Shown one piece after another: positions 31,431 through 40,116 of a DNA stretch of 64,000 bases; the first letter of the stretch is position 1, and every line of letters begins with the position of its first letter. The notes under the pieces are model-generated. The model was not told the origin of the DNA. It saw only the letters and a program-made list of their open reading frames with translations, and made no database searches. The stretch is from Planctomycetota bacterium (GTDB lineage Bacteria; Planctomycetota; JAJSAM01; JAJVHW01), in NCBI GenBank assembly GCA_024280885.1, contig JAJRPF010000052.1:59225-123224 (forward strand), in the 5' to 3' direction. The position numbers and the translations under genes were made by a program.

Positions 31431-32561
31431 CTGGACCCCTACGGCGACCCCACGATCACCACCGCACGCGCGCCTCGCGGGGCGTGGCCGCTGGCGCGTT
31501 TTCTCGGCGCCGACGTCTACCTGCACTGGTCGATGGTGCTCATCCCGTTCACGCTCGTCACCGTCATCGCGGCATCGCCGGTGGGAGCCCACGAGGGCGA
31601 CGCCCTGATGTGGACAGCGCTGTGGTCAGCCGTGGCAACCGCAGTCATCTGGACGCATTGCTACGCGCACCTGTGGACTTCGGGAACGATCGCTGCCGGC
31701 GCAGGAGTCATCCTGCTCACTCCGTTTGCGCCGCTGACGCACGACGCGGGGCTGCGCCACGGCAGTTCGACTCCGGCCGGCCGTTCGGCGCACACCGGGT
31801 GGGAGCACGACCCACGGCAAGAGTTGCGCTCCGCCCTCGCAGGTCCGGCGTCGCACGCATTCTGGTTTCTGATCGCACTCCTCGTCTCGAAGAACGTCGC
31901 TTGGCACTCCACCGGCGGACAGATGCTGCATCAGTTCATGCTGATCAACGTCGCGCTCTGGGCGGCCAATCTGCTCCCGTTCCACCCGATGGACGGAGGA
32001 CGGATCTTGCGCGCGGCACTCACGCCGTCGATCGGCGCAGCGCGGGCCGAAGCATGGACCGCCTCGGCCGGGTATGGCGGCGCCGTCTCGCTCGGTTTCG
32101 GTGGCCTGGCACTGCTCAGGACCGGTAATCCGGAGATCGCTCCCTGGGCCATCTTCGCGGTCGCCGTTGGCGCCCTCACCCTGACGGCATCGCAGCGCGC
32201 TCTCTTCTCAGCGCAGTTCCGGGCGCACAGTGCGCGCTTGGCAGAGGCACACGACACGGAAGTTCACGAGACAGAATCTCGCGCCGACAGGGCGACCGTC
32301 AAGACCGGTATCGTGCCTGACTTTCTCGACGAGCAGGCTCTCGCACGCCTCGTCCGCGACGGCACGCCGAACGAGACCTCGGCCCCGACAGGCCAAGCAG
32401 TCGAGTCCGACGAAGAGCGCCGACAGCGACTGCAGGATCGGATCGACGCCCTACTCGATCGGATCAACGAAGTCGGCGGTCTGGCCGGTCTCACGCCCGA
32501 GGAGCGTCACGAGCTCGCCGAGGCCAGCGCAATGCTGCGGCGCGAGACCGCCGAGGGCTGA
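31431..32561 (+). CDS. M50 (site-2 protease-like) membrane protein with degenerate zinc motif
   Basis: About 376 residues if started at CTG 31431, which has GGAGG 7 nt upstream; longer in-frame starts lack such a site. The fold is that of an S2P/M50 protease: a membrane segment VYLHWSMVLIPFTLVTVIA, a helix at the zinc-site position, and NLLPFHPMDGGRILRA (Asp188), which matches the NxxPxxPxDGGR motif. The first zinc motif, normally HExxH, reads THCYAH (His76-Cys77-Tyr78-Ala79-His80), so the catalytic Glu is replaced by Cys. A cytoplasmic tail of about 130 residues ends in a coiled coil (RRQRLQDRIDALLDRINEVG). It is probably an inactive homologue that binds substrates, or has altered chemistry. 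Confidence 0.8.
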   Translation: MDPYGDPTITTARAPRGAWPLARFLGADVYLHWSMVLIPFTLVTVIAASPVGAHEGDALMWTALWSAVATAVIWTHCYAHLWTSGTIAAGAGVILLTPFAPLTHDAGLRHGSSTPAGRSAHTGWEHDPRQELRSALAGPASHAFWFLIALLVSKNVAWHSTGGQMLHQFMLINVALWAANLLPFHPMDGGRILRAALTPSIGAARAEAWTASAGYGGAVSLGFGGLALLRTGNPEIAPWAIFAVAVGALTLTASQRALFSAQFRAHSARLAEAHDTEVHETESRADRATVKTGIVPDFLDEQALARLVRDGTPNETSAPTGQAVESDEERRQRLQDRIDALLDRINEVGGLAGLTPEERHELAEASAMLRRETAEG

Positions 32562-32612
32562 GGCGGAGCGGCTCCGCGTGTGTGCTGCCCGAGCTACCGT
32601 GCCACGAGATAC

Positions 32613-32697
32613 CGTGCCAGGCTCAATTTCTCGGCCGGGCTGCCCGCTCAACAACGGCGGCAGCCATCTCTCCGACCAAAAAACTGAGCCTGGCACG
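32613..32697. repeat. Long inverted repeat (13-bp arms) between two membrane protein genes
   Basis: CGTGCCAGGCTCA (32613-32625) pairs perfectly with TGAGCCTGGCACG (32685-32697) over a 59-nt spacer; the right arm is preceded by CCAAAAAAC. A partial extra copy (CGTGCCACGAG) lies at 32598. The arrangement resembles a REPIN-like or RAYT-associated element, but no transposase gene is in the window. Confidence 0.6.
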
Positions 32698-32753
32698 CTC
32701 TCTCGGGCACGCCTTCCCCTCGGTCGGTCGATTGGCGCAGGCTGAGTTTCGTC

Positions 32754-33761
32754 ATGCCTGAATCCATGCCCGCTGGCGGCTATCTCAGCGACTACCTGCT
32801 CTTCTGGTACGTCGTCGCGACGCTGGTTCTCTTCGCGCTCACCGCGTGGCGCGCGGAGCGACGAGTACTCGCCATCGCGCTCACCGGAGCCGGGTGCATC
32901 GCGTCTGTCCTGCTCATCGGCGAGACGTCGCTGCGCTACCTCGGAGACGCGCCGAATGACGGGCTCCCCACGCTCACATCGCGCGCGTGGTATCTGCGCC
33001 ACTGGAAGGCGGAACAGAACACGCACGGTGTGCGCGGCGACGACTGGGAGGACGCGGCCCCGGGGGTCGGCGCGACCGGAGACGCGCGCACCATCGTGCT
33101 GGGTGACGACGTCGTGGCCGGCTACGGGGTCGCAGACTTCGATGAGTGCGTGGGCCCGCTGCTCGGCCGTCTACACCCGGAACTCGAAGTGGTCGGCGTC
33201 GGCGTGCCGACGTGGAATACCGGGCAGCAGTTGCAGTGGCTGGCCGCCAACGCTGCGACTCTCGGCGCGACGCGCGTGCTCCTCGTCTACTCCGCAGACG
33301 ACGCGGTCGATCTGTTGCCGCCGGAGCAGCAACTCGACGTGCAAACGTTGTCAGAGGAGCGCTCGACCGTCTTCAACCCGGCTCGCTCGTTCGTCGGAGA
33401 CAGGTTGTGGTTCCGCTCGATGATGGACGACTCGCCGTGGTGGGCGGATCGCGTGGCGCTGCGCGGCGAGGGGACGCGGCTGAGGCAAGAAGAGCGCATG
33501 CGCCGGATCACGAACGTCTGCGCGCGGATCGGCGTTCCACTCGACGTGGCGATCGTGCCATGGCCGGGCAATGGCGAGTCGGAGCGCGCGCACCGCAGCT
33601 TGGCGCTCGATATGTGGAGGCGGGTCGGCGCGCGGCGCGTGGTCGATCTGGCACCACGACTCGATCCGACGCAACGTGTGAGTCGCTGGGCGCCCTGGCC
33701 TGACGAGGGTGCGCATGCGGCACTCGCCGCTTTGTTGAGCGCCGAGTTCTTCCGCAACTGA
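32754..33761 (+). CDS. SGNH-hydrolase-like membrane protein with altered nucleophile motif
   Basis: A 335-residue protein. Two N-terminal membrane helices (LFWYVVATLVLFALTAW; VLAIALTGAGCIASVLLIG) are followed by a periplasmic alpha/beta domain. Block I reads IVLGDDVVAGYGVAD at about 114-128, where GDSL/SGNH enzymes have GDS-x3-G-x-G; the nucleophilic Ser is Asp119. Later segments fit the fold (VVGVGVPTWNTGQQLQWL; VLLVYSADDAVDL; WPDEGAHAALAALL with the terminal Asp-x3-His position). It may be a non-catalytic acyl/sugar-binding homologue. It is the third gene in a rightward run after the M50-like gene. Confidence 0.75.
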   Translation: MPESMPAGGYLSDYLLFWYVVATLVLFALTAWRAERRVLAIALTGAGCIASVLLIGETSLRYLGDAPNDGLPTLTSRAWYLRHWKAEQNTHGVRGDDWEDAAPGVGATGDARTIVLGDDVVAGYGVADFDECVGPLLGRLHPELEVVGVGVPTWNTGQQLQWLAANAATLGATRVLLVYSADDAVDLLPPEQQLDVQTLSEERSTVFNPARSFVGDRLWFRSMMDDSPWWADRVALRGEGTRLRQEERMRRITNVCARIGVPLDVAIVPWPGNGESERAHRSLALDMWRRVGARRVVDLAPRLDPTQRVSRWAPWPDEGAHAALAALLSAEFFRN

Positions 33762-33834
33762 GCGCGGGCGCAGAGGGAGCGGCACCGGGGGTCGCGGGGG
33801 TCGGGCGGTCTCTCTGAGAGCGTGCGGCGTCAGC

Positions 33835-34779
33835 TCAAGCGGACGCTTGGATCGCCGTGATGCACGCCGCGTCGACGATGTCGTCAACCGAACACCCACG
33901 CGAGAGATCATTCATCGGCTTCGCGAGCCCCTGCAGTATCGGGCCGACGGCCGCCGCACCGCCCAAGCGTTGCGCCAGTTTGTAGGCGATATTGCCGGCG
34001 TCGAGAGTCGGGAAGACGAGCACGTTCGCGCGACCGGCGAGCGCACTGCCCGGAGCCTTCTGTTCCGCGACCTCAGGGACCAGCGCAGCGTCGGCCTGCA
34101 CTTCGCCGTCGAGCACCAGGTCGGGCGCGCGCTCGCGCACCAACGCCGTCGCGCGAACGACCTTGTCGACGTCCGGATGCGCAGCGCTGCCCTTGGTCGA
34201 AAAGCTCAGCATCGCCACGCGGGGCTCGGTCTCGATGACCGTGCGGAGACTCGCGGCGCCCGCGATCGCGATGTCTGCCAGCTGTTCGGCACTCGGGTTC
34301 GGGACGACCCCGGCATCAGTGAAGAGGAACGCTCCGCCGGCGCCCATCCCGGGAACGCGCGCCGGCGGGAACGCCATCAGGAAGAACGACGACACCGTCG
34401 CGAGACCGGGGGCCAGACCGATCCCGACGAGCGCGGCACGCAGCGTCGCCGCTGTCGTTGCGACGGCCCCTGCGACCGCGCCGTCGGCATCGCCTTCGCG
34501 GACCATGAGAGCGGCGAAGAGGAGTGGGTCGGCGACGATGGCCGCGTGCGCGTCGGCAACCGTCCACCCCTTGTGCGCCCGCGCTGCTGCGAGCACTTCG
34601 GCGTAACGATCGACGTGCGCCGCCACCAAGGCCGCATCCGGCAGCACGGGTTCGGCCAACCCATCTGCGCGGAGACGCTCCGCAGCCGCGACGATGCGCG
34701 GATCCGTGACCTCGGGCAGCACGATGCGGCGCGGGACGGCAGCCGCCCGCTCACGGATCCGCGCGAGGACTGCGCTCAC
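33835..34779 (-). CDS. pta: Phosphate acetyltransferase (Pta-type)
   Basis: A 314-residue protein with the short single-domain Pta layout: [21 protein letters not shown] at the start, [34 protein letters not shown] (the ADG motif), [35 protein letters not shown] and [22 protein letters not shown], ending in a [18 protein letters not shown] region. It interconverts acetyl-CoA and acetyl phosphate; a longer-acyl substrate cannot be excluded. GTG 34779 overlaps the upstream AtuA-like stop (GTGA). No ackA is in the window. Confidence 0.92.
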   Translation of the reverse strand: MSAVLARIRERAAAVPRRIVLPEVTDPRIVAAAERLRADGLAEPVLPDAALVAAHVDRYAEVLAAARAHKGWTVADAHAAIVADPLLFAALMVREGDADGAVAGAVATTAATLRAALVGIGLAPGLATVSSFFLMAFPPARVPGMGAGGAFLFTDAGVVPNPSAEQLADIAIAGAASLRTVIETEPRVAMLSFSTKGSAAHPDVDKVVRATALVRERAPDLVLDGEVQADAALVPEVAEQKAPGSALAGRANVLVFPTLDAGNIAYKLAQRLGGAAAVGPILQGLAKPMNDLSRGCSVDDIVDAACITAIQASA

Positions 34780-36653
34780 GCGCTGTCGGTCCCCGCGCCG
34801 TCGCCGTCATCGATGCCATCGGCGCCATCATCCGACCCGTCGTGCACTCCGTAGAGACGCCCAACGCACTCGACGAGGCCGGTATCCACCGTGACCTCGG
34901 CCGAGAGCAGATATTGCGCGTACGTCTTGCCCTGCGCGTCGAGCAACAGAGACAGCGTCCCGCCGCCGCCGAGACTCTCGTGGAGCAGGAAGTTCATCGC
35001 CAGAAGGTTGGGGACCTCGTGGCGCTCGATGTCGCCCTCGCAGATGCCCTCGAAGCGCGTTTTGACAAACGCCGTCGTGAGGTTGCGGCGCATCCAGTCG
35101 TAGACCTCGGGCGAGCGCGCAATCACGCCGATGTTGCAGGTGTCGCCCTTGTCCCCGGAGCGCGCGAGACAGAGTTCTTCGAGGTGCACCATCGTGCGAC
35201 GCCCGGTGTTCGGCACGGACTCGCACGGAGCGTCGGGCGTGAACTCCGTCACAGCCCCGGTGGTCGGCGACAGTGACGACATCCGTTCTTCGCGATCGCC
35301 AACGACGATGCGCACGTCGAGCGCGGCGCGACCGATCAGTGCGGGCCAGTAGCCGACGACACCCGAGACGCGGGGACGCCCCTGGTCGGCGAGATACGTG
35401 ATGCCCGGGACCGTCGCGAGTACGCGCGGCACCAGTTGCACGGCGAATTGCGATTCGATCTTCTCGCGATCGTCGTCGCGCACGGCGACCTGCAGAAGCA
35501 CCTCGGACGGTTCGTCGTCGTCGGAGAGCGCAGGATGCCCGCCGTTCCAGCCGATCGCGCATGTGCGCGCGTCCTCGTAGCTTTCCTCGCCCCCGGCGGC
35601 GTACCAGAACGCGTCCGCGACACGCTCGGCCTTCTCGAGCGCCAGAGGGCCCGAGATGAGGAGCCGCCCGAACGCGCGATACCCGGTCGAGAACGAGATC
35701 GAGACCTTCAACTTCTCCGGCGCCGGGGCCCCCTTCGCCCCCGTCACGCGCACGCGGTCCGGACCGTCGTCGGTGAGCTGAATGGAGTCGAAGCGAGCGA
35801 CGCAATCCGGCGCAAGGTAGTGCGGTGAACCCATCTCGTAGACGAGCTGCTCACTGACCGTATGCACACTGACCAATCCGCCGGTCCCGGGGTGCTTCGT
35901 CACAACGAACGAACCGTCGGCATGCGCCTCGATGAGCGGGTAGCCCATGTCGTGGTACGACTCGACGAGATGCCAGTCCGTGAAGTTGCCGCCGGTCGCC
36001 TGCGTGCCGCACTCGATGATGTGGCCGGCGATGACCCCGGCCGCGATGCGATCCCAATCGTCCTCGGCCCAGCCGAATTCGTGGATCATCGGCGCGAGCG
36101 TGACCGCGGTGTCGGTGACCCGGCCCGCGATCACGACGTTGGCGCCCATCTCGAGCGCCTTCGCGATCGGGCGTGCACCGAGGTAGACGTTGGCCGAGAG
36201 CACGTCGGCGCGCACCGTGCTGAGCGCCTCGCCGGTGTCCATGTGCGCGAGCTCTTCGTCGCCCGCGAGCAGGCCGTCGAGATCGTCGAAGATGTCGTCA
36301 CCGAGCACAACGCCGACACGCACCTGATCCGCGATGCCGAGTTCCTCGGCGAGCGCTTCGAGCGCGTCGCGACACGCCAGCGGGTTCACGCCCCCGGCGT
36401 TGCTGATGATCGTGACGCCCTTCTCGACACACGCCGGGAGTACGTCCCGCATTTGCTGCAGGAAGTCGGCGGCGAAACCGCGCGCGGGATCGCGCTGACG
36501 CTGCTTCTGCAGGATCGCCATCGTCACCTCGGCCAGGTAGTCCATGACCAGGTAGTCGATGGGCCCACCCTCGACCTGCCGCCGGGCAGCCGTGGGGTCG
36601 TCGCCCCAGAATCCGCCGCAGTTGGCGATCACGATTCGGTCCTTCGAGCTCAA
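34776..36653 (-). CDS. AtuA/DUF1446-family protein with C-terminal AtuA-like domain
   Basis: A 625-residue protein. TTG 36653 is chosen because GGAGG precedes it by 7 nt and the sequence then reads [15 protein letters not shown], the DUF1446 N-terminus. The DUF1446 domain covers about residues 5-450 ([83 protein letters not shown]). The last 110 residues ([24 protein letters not shown]) are the small AtuA-like domain. Some bacteria carry these as separate genes; here they are fused, ending in an acidic tail. AtuA belongs to acyclic terpene and related branched acyl-CoA catabolism; the pathway here is not known. Confidence 0.88.
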   Translation of the reverse strand: MSSKDRIVIANCGGFWGDDPTAARRQVEGGPIDYLVMDYLAEVTMAILQKQRQRDPARGFAADFLQQMRDVLPACVEKGVTIISNAGGVNPLACRDALEALAEELGIADQVRVGVVLGDDIFDDLDGLLAGDEELAHMDTGEALSTVRADVLSANVYLGARPIAKALEMGANVVIAGRVTDTAVTLAPMIHEFGWAEDDWDRIAAGVIAGHIIECGTQATGGNFTDWHLVESYHDMGYPLIEAHADGSFVVTKHPGTGGLVSVHTVSEQLVYEMGSPHYLAPDCVARFDSIQLTDDGPDRVRVTGAKGAPAPEKLKVSISFSTGYRAFGRLLISGPLALEKAERVADAFWYAAGGEESYEDARTCAIGWNGGHPALSDDDEPSEVLLQVAVRDDDREKIESQFAVQLVPRVLATVPGITYLADQGRPRVSGVVGYWPALIGRAALDVRIVVGDREERMSSLSPTTGAVTEFTPDAPCESVPNTGRRTMVHLEELCLARSGDKGDTCNIGVIARSPEVYDWMRRNLTTAFVKTRFEGICEGDIERHEVPNLLAMNFLLHESLGGGGTLSLLLDAQGKTYAQYLLSAEVTVDTGLVECVGRLYGVHDGSDDGADGIDDGDGAGTDSA

Positions 36654-36775
36654 CGCGCACCTCCGATGTCAAGCGATGTCAGGGGCACGGGATTCTACGC
36701 TGCGGGCAGCAGATCGCGCCGAGGAGCGTGGGGGACTCTCGATGTCGCGGGTAATCAACGGGAGACAGGTCACGC

Positions 36776-37333
36776 CTACGCCTGGTGGATGCGCACCTCG
36801 ACTGCGCCGTCGTCGCCCTCGTACGCATCCACGACGAAGCGCCCGAGCGCGGAGTCGGCGGGCCCGCCGAGGGACGCGCCGTCGAGCCTCCACTCGGAGG
36901 CGCAGCCTGGGCAGCGCAATCGGTCGGCGGCGCGGCTCCAGAGAATGTCGCTCGCATCAGCGGGGCACTCGCATGTGCACGCGGCCCAGTGGTGCTCCGA
37001 CACGCGCACGAGAATGACGGGCTCGGGCAACTCGCCGCCGGTGACGAGCGCCGATTCTCCCACGTCCAGACGCCGATCGCCCAGATCGACGTTCCACGTG
37101 CCGGGCCCGCCGGGGCTCGCCGTAGCCATCTCGTCCGGTGGACGCGCAACGCGTTCGTAGTCGCCGGAGGACGGCGGCGGATCGGGCGGCAACGGGGGCG
37201 ACTCGCTCGCCGGCGACGGCGTACCGGCGTGCGCGCGATGCACGTCGTCGAGCCCGTCGCGGAGGCTGCGAAGCCCCTTCCCGAAGACCCCGAAGAGCCT
37301 GCGTCGCGAGACACCGCCGTCGTCGTTGCCCAC
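36776..37333 (-). CDS. Rieske-like small protein with all-cysteine ligand set
   Basis: A 185-residue protein from GTG 37333, 4 nt after the thiolase stop. The N-terminus is basic (VSRRRLFGVFGKGLRSLRDG), a twin-Arg-like motif but without a hydrophobic core, so probably not exported. A Pro/Ser linker follows. The C-terminal 100 residues have the Rieske-like order (WNVDLGDRRLDVGESALVTGGELPEPVILVRVSEHHWAACTCECP, then DRLRCPGCASEWRLDGASLGG). True Rieske domains use C-x-H and C-x2-H; here the pairs are C-x-C and CPGC, so the site has no His ligand. It may bind zinc or an atypical Fe-S cluster. Confidence 0.72.
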   Translation of the reverse strand: MGNDDGGVSRRRLFGVFGKGLRSLRDGLDDVHRAHAGTPSPASESPPLPPDPPPSSGDYERVARPPDEMATASPGGPGTWNVDLGDRRLDVGESALVTGGELPEPVILVRVSEHHWAACTCECPADASDILWSRAADRLRCPGCASEWRLDGASLGGPADSALGRFVVDAYEGDDGAVEVRIHQA

Positions 37334-37337
37334 GATC

Positions 37338-38522
37338 TCAGACGCGCTCGAAGAGGACCGCCATGCCCATCCCACCAGACACGCAGAGCGTCGCTAGGCC
37401 GAAGCGCGCCTTGCGTCGCTGCATCTCGTGGAGCAGCGTGACGGCGATCCGCGATCCGGTGGCCCCGATGGGATGCCCGAGCGCGATGGAGCCGCCATTC
37501 ACGTTGACCTTCTCGGGGTCGAGGTGCAACTCGCGGTCGCACGCGATGACCTGCGCGGCGAATGCCTCGTTCACCTCAAAGAGGTCGATGTCATCGAGCT
37601 TCATCTTCTGACGCTCGAGCAACTGCCGGACGGCGGGGACCGGCCCAATGCCCATCGTCTCGGGAGGGACTCCCGCCGTGGTCCAATCGACGATGCGCGC
37701 CATCGGCTCGACGCCCAACTCCTCGGCGCGGGCGGCATCGAGCACGATCATCGCGGCGGCCCCATCGGTGATCCCCGACGAGTTGCCGGCGTGGACCGTG
37801 CCGTCCTTCTTGAAGACCGCTTTCAGCTTCTTCATGGCCTCGGCGGTACTGTCGGGCCGCGGGTGCTCGTCGGTATCCACGATCGTCGGACCCTTGCGTC
37901 CCGGCACCTCGATCGTGAACGTCTCTTCCTTCCAGAGGCCACGCTCCGTGGCCGCCCCGCAGCGCGCTTGGCTGCGCTCGGCCAAGAGATCCTGCTCGTC
38001 GCGCGTGATGTCGTATTGCTCCGCAAGGTTCTCGGCCGTGCGCCCCATCAGCACGTCGGCGATCGGGCAGTGGAAGCCGTCCTTGTACATTCCGTCCACC
38101 ACCTGATTGTGACCAAGGCGGTATCCGAAGCGCGCGTTCATCAGGTAGTGCGGCGTGTTCGACATGGACTCGGTGCCGCCCACGAGCGCCGCGCGATCGC
38201 GCCCGAGCTGGATCATGTCGTGGGCCAGCGCGATCGTCTTGAGCGACGACGCGCAGGCCTTGTTGATCGTCATGGCGGGCACCTCGACCGGCACACCCGC
38301 GCGGATCGAGACCTGACGCGCGGTATTCGTGCCGCCACCCGCCTGGCGCCCGTGGCCGAAGAGGGTCTCGTCGACCTGGTCCGGCGCGACACCAGCGCGG
38401 CGCAGGGCTTCGGCGGCCGCGAGTGTGCCGAGATCTGCGGCGGTGAGCTTCAGCAGACCGCCGCCGAACTTCCCGATCGGGGTGCGGACGGCTCCGGCGA
38501 CGACGACTTCCTTGGCGGACAT
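37338..38522 (-). CDS. Acetyl-CoA C-acetyltransferase (thiolase)
   Basis: A 394-residue thiolase from ATG 38522 with AAGGAGCC upstream. N-terminal VVVAGAVRTPIGKFGG, the nucleophile in NKACASSLKTIALA, the long GGTESMSNTPHYL loop, NSSGITDGAAAMIVLD, NEAFAAQVIACDRE, the NVNGGSIALGHPIGATGSRI block with the catalytic His, and LCVSGGMGMAVLFERV with the second catalytic Cys are all present. It condenses or cleaves acetoacetyl-CoA or longer 3-ketoacyl-CoA. It leads the leftward group with the Rieske-like, AtuA-like and Pta genes, pointing to acyl-CoA metabolism. Confidence 0.95.
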   Translation of the reverse strand: MSAKEVVVAGAVRTPIGKFGGGLLKLTAADLGTLAAAEALRRAGVAPDQVDETLFGHGRQAGGGTNTARQVSIRAGVPVEVPAMTINKACASSLKTIALAHDMIQLGRDRAALVGGTESMSNTPHYLMNARFGYRLGHNQVVDGMYKDGFHCPIADVLMGRTAENLAEQYDITRDEQDLLAERSQARCGAATERGLWKEETFTIEVPGRKGPTIVDTDEHPRPDSTAEAMKKLKAVFKKDGTVHAGNSSGITDGAAAMIVLDAARAEELGVEPMARIVDWTTAGVPPETMGIGPVPAVRQLLERQKMKLDDIDLFEVNEAFAAQVIACDRELHLDPEKVNVNGGSIALGHPIGATGSRIAVTLLHEMQRRKARFGLATLCVSGGMGMAVLFERV

Positions 38523-38632
38523 GGCGGCTCCTTCTGAGTCCGGCGGCTGATTACCGGTAGCTGGTTCCGGGGGCTCCGAATCAGGCAGAGGGTAGCGGCG
38601 CAGCGCACGGCGACCGCTCTTCTCCGAAGACG

Positions 38633-38653
38633 GGAGCGCCCGATGAGCGCTCC
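38633..38653. terminator. Short GC hairpin between thiolase and secreted protein genes
   Basis: GGAGCGC (38633-38639) pairs with GCGCTCC (38647-38653) over a 7-nt loop, just beyond the stop of the leftward secreted-protein gene. There is no T-run, so it is only a candidate terminator or 5'-UTR hairpin. Confidence 0.35.
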
Positions 38654-38674
38654 GGGACAAGGGTGCTCGGCGCG

Positions 38675-39919
38675 TCAGTTGTTGAAGGGCAGCAGGTCGT
38701 AGCGTCGCGTCGTGCCGTCCGGGGCGGTGTGAACGACGGTGTACGTGAACACGCCGCCACTCAGGCGCCGGATGTCGGAGACGACAAGCGTGTGCTCATT
38801 CCCCGACTCCGCGAATGTCCGGATCTCCGTCCAGCCGAGCAAGCGCGAGCTGTTCGGCGAATCGTATGTGAACTCGGGGAACGAGACGGTTCCCTCGCCA
38901 GACGGTGCGATCACGGGATCGGCAACGTAGTCGAGGATCCGGCGAGTCGCGTCGCGTTCGCCCACCGCGATGAGAGCGCTGTGGGTGTCATCGCAGCTCA
39001 GGATGTAGGTGGACGGCGTGCTGCCGGGTTCCAATTGGACGAGACCGCAGTCCTCGATCTCGGACCCGAATACGCCGAAGAGCGCGGGCTCGCGGTGGTT
39101 CCCGCCGAGCACGAACTCGTTGCCCCCGCCGACTTCCCCGTTGATGCGGATGAGCGGGTTGGGCCCGTTGGTCACCTCGAGGGTCAGTTCCGGCTCGAGC
39201 GTGTGGGCATCGCGGAGTTGCCGTTCGGTCCCTACCGGCTTGCCTTTCTGCTTCACCTCGAGCGTCCACGCCTTCGCGGTCGGCGGGATACCGAGCACCA
39301 CGCGATAGTCGCCGGTCTCCGGTGTCATGAAGCCCTTTTGACGGAACGACGTCTTCTTCTGCTTCGGATCGAGCTCGCTCGTCATGTCGCTACCGTCGGG
39401 AGCGGTGAACGACCCGAGCGTGACCGGATCCGGCCCCGACCACGTGATCGTGACCTGCACCTGATACCCGGCAAGCGCACCGAATGTGATCTGCCCCGGC
39501 GGCGCGAGATCGGAGAGCTTCCCGCGGATCTTGTAGCGCTTGCGGACCTTGATCTTCGGCTTCAGGACGTAGTCCCCGACGCTTCCGTTCACGCCCTGTA
39601 CGAGGGCGCGGTACGTCGTCGTCACTGTGGGGACCCGCGCCTGCTGGATCTTGCGGCGCCCGATCAGAAAGAGCCCCTCGTTGCGGTAGTCGTCGCGCAG
39701 GACGCTCATGGAACCCTGCAGCGAACTCCCCTTGACCTTGGGCAGCGACATCGAGAAGACGGCATCGCGTGGCACGGTCACGAGGTACTCGTGCGTGGTC
39801 TGGTTGGCGGTGATCGTCCCGAAGACGCGATCCTTGGTCTGGACCTGCCGGCGTTCGAACGCAACGGCGGGCAGCGCGACGAGGAGTAACGCGGTCGCGG
39901 AGAGAATGTGATTTCGCAT
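38675..39919 (-). CDS. Secreted beta-rich protein of unknown function
   Basis: A 414-residue protein from ATG 39919. Signal peptide MRNHILSATALLLVALPAVAFE is cleaved after AVA or AFE. The rest is beta-rich: an N-terminal repeat of prepeptidase-like strands (VFGTITANQTTHEYLVTVPRDAVFSMSLP, then VTTTYRALVQGVNGSVGDYVLKPKIKVRKRYKIRG), a similar second unit (DYRVVLGIPPTAKAWTLEVKQKG) and a C-terminal section with one Cys pair (EDCGLVQ ... ILSCDD). No enzyme motif is seen. The structure suggests a periplasmic or surface protein of a lineage-specific family. Confidence 0.8.
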   Translation of the reverse strand: MRNHILSATALLLVALPAVAFERRQVQTKDRVFGTITANQTTHEYLVTVPRDAVFSMSLPKVKGSSLQGSMSVLRDDYRNEGLFLIGRRKIQQARVPTVTTTYRALVQGVNGSVGDYVLKPKIKVRKRYKIRGKLSDLAPPGQITFGALAGYQVQVTITWSGPDPVTLGSFTAPDGSDMTSELDPKQKKTSFRQKGFMTPETGDYRVVLGIPPTAKAWTLEVKQKGKPVGTERQLRDAHTLEPELTLEVTNGPNPLIRINGEVGGGNEFVLGGNHREPALFGVFGSEIEDCGLVQLEPGSTPSTYILSCDDTHSALIAVGERDATRRILDYVADPVIAPSGEGTVSFPEFTYDSPNSSRLLGWTEIRTFAESGNEHTLVVSDIRRLSGGVFTYTVVHTAPDGTTRRYDLLPFNN

Positions 39920-40116
39920 AGACGGGCGAGTGTACGGGATTCGCGGCGAAGTCGTTATCTCCGAGCCTGGAGACCGGCCGGGACCGTCTCCAGACCTCGA
40001 ATTCGCGGTCTCCGGTCGGAGACACGCCCAGGGGACGCTATGCTCGTAGTTGTGTGGCACGCCGTTCGTGAGAGGTCTCTCGACAAGATGCACGCTCCAC
40101 CGAACGGAGAATGATC

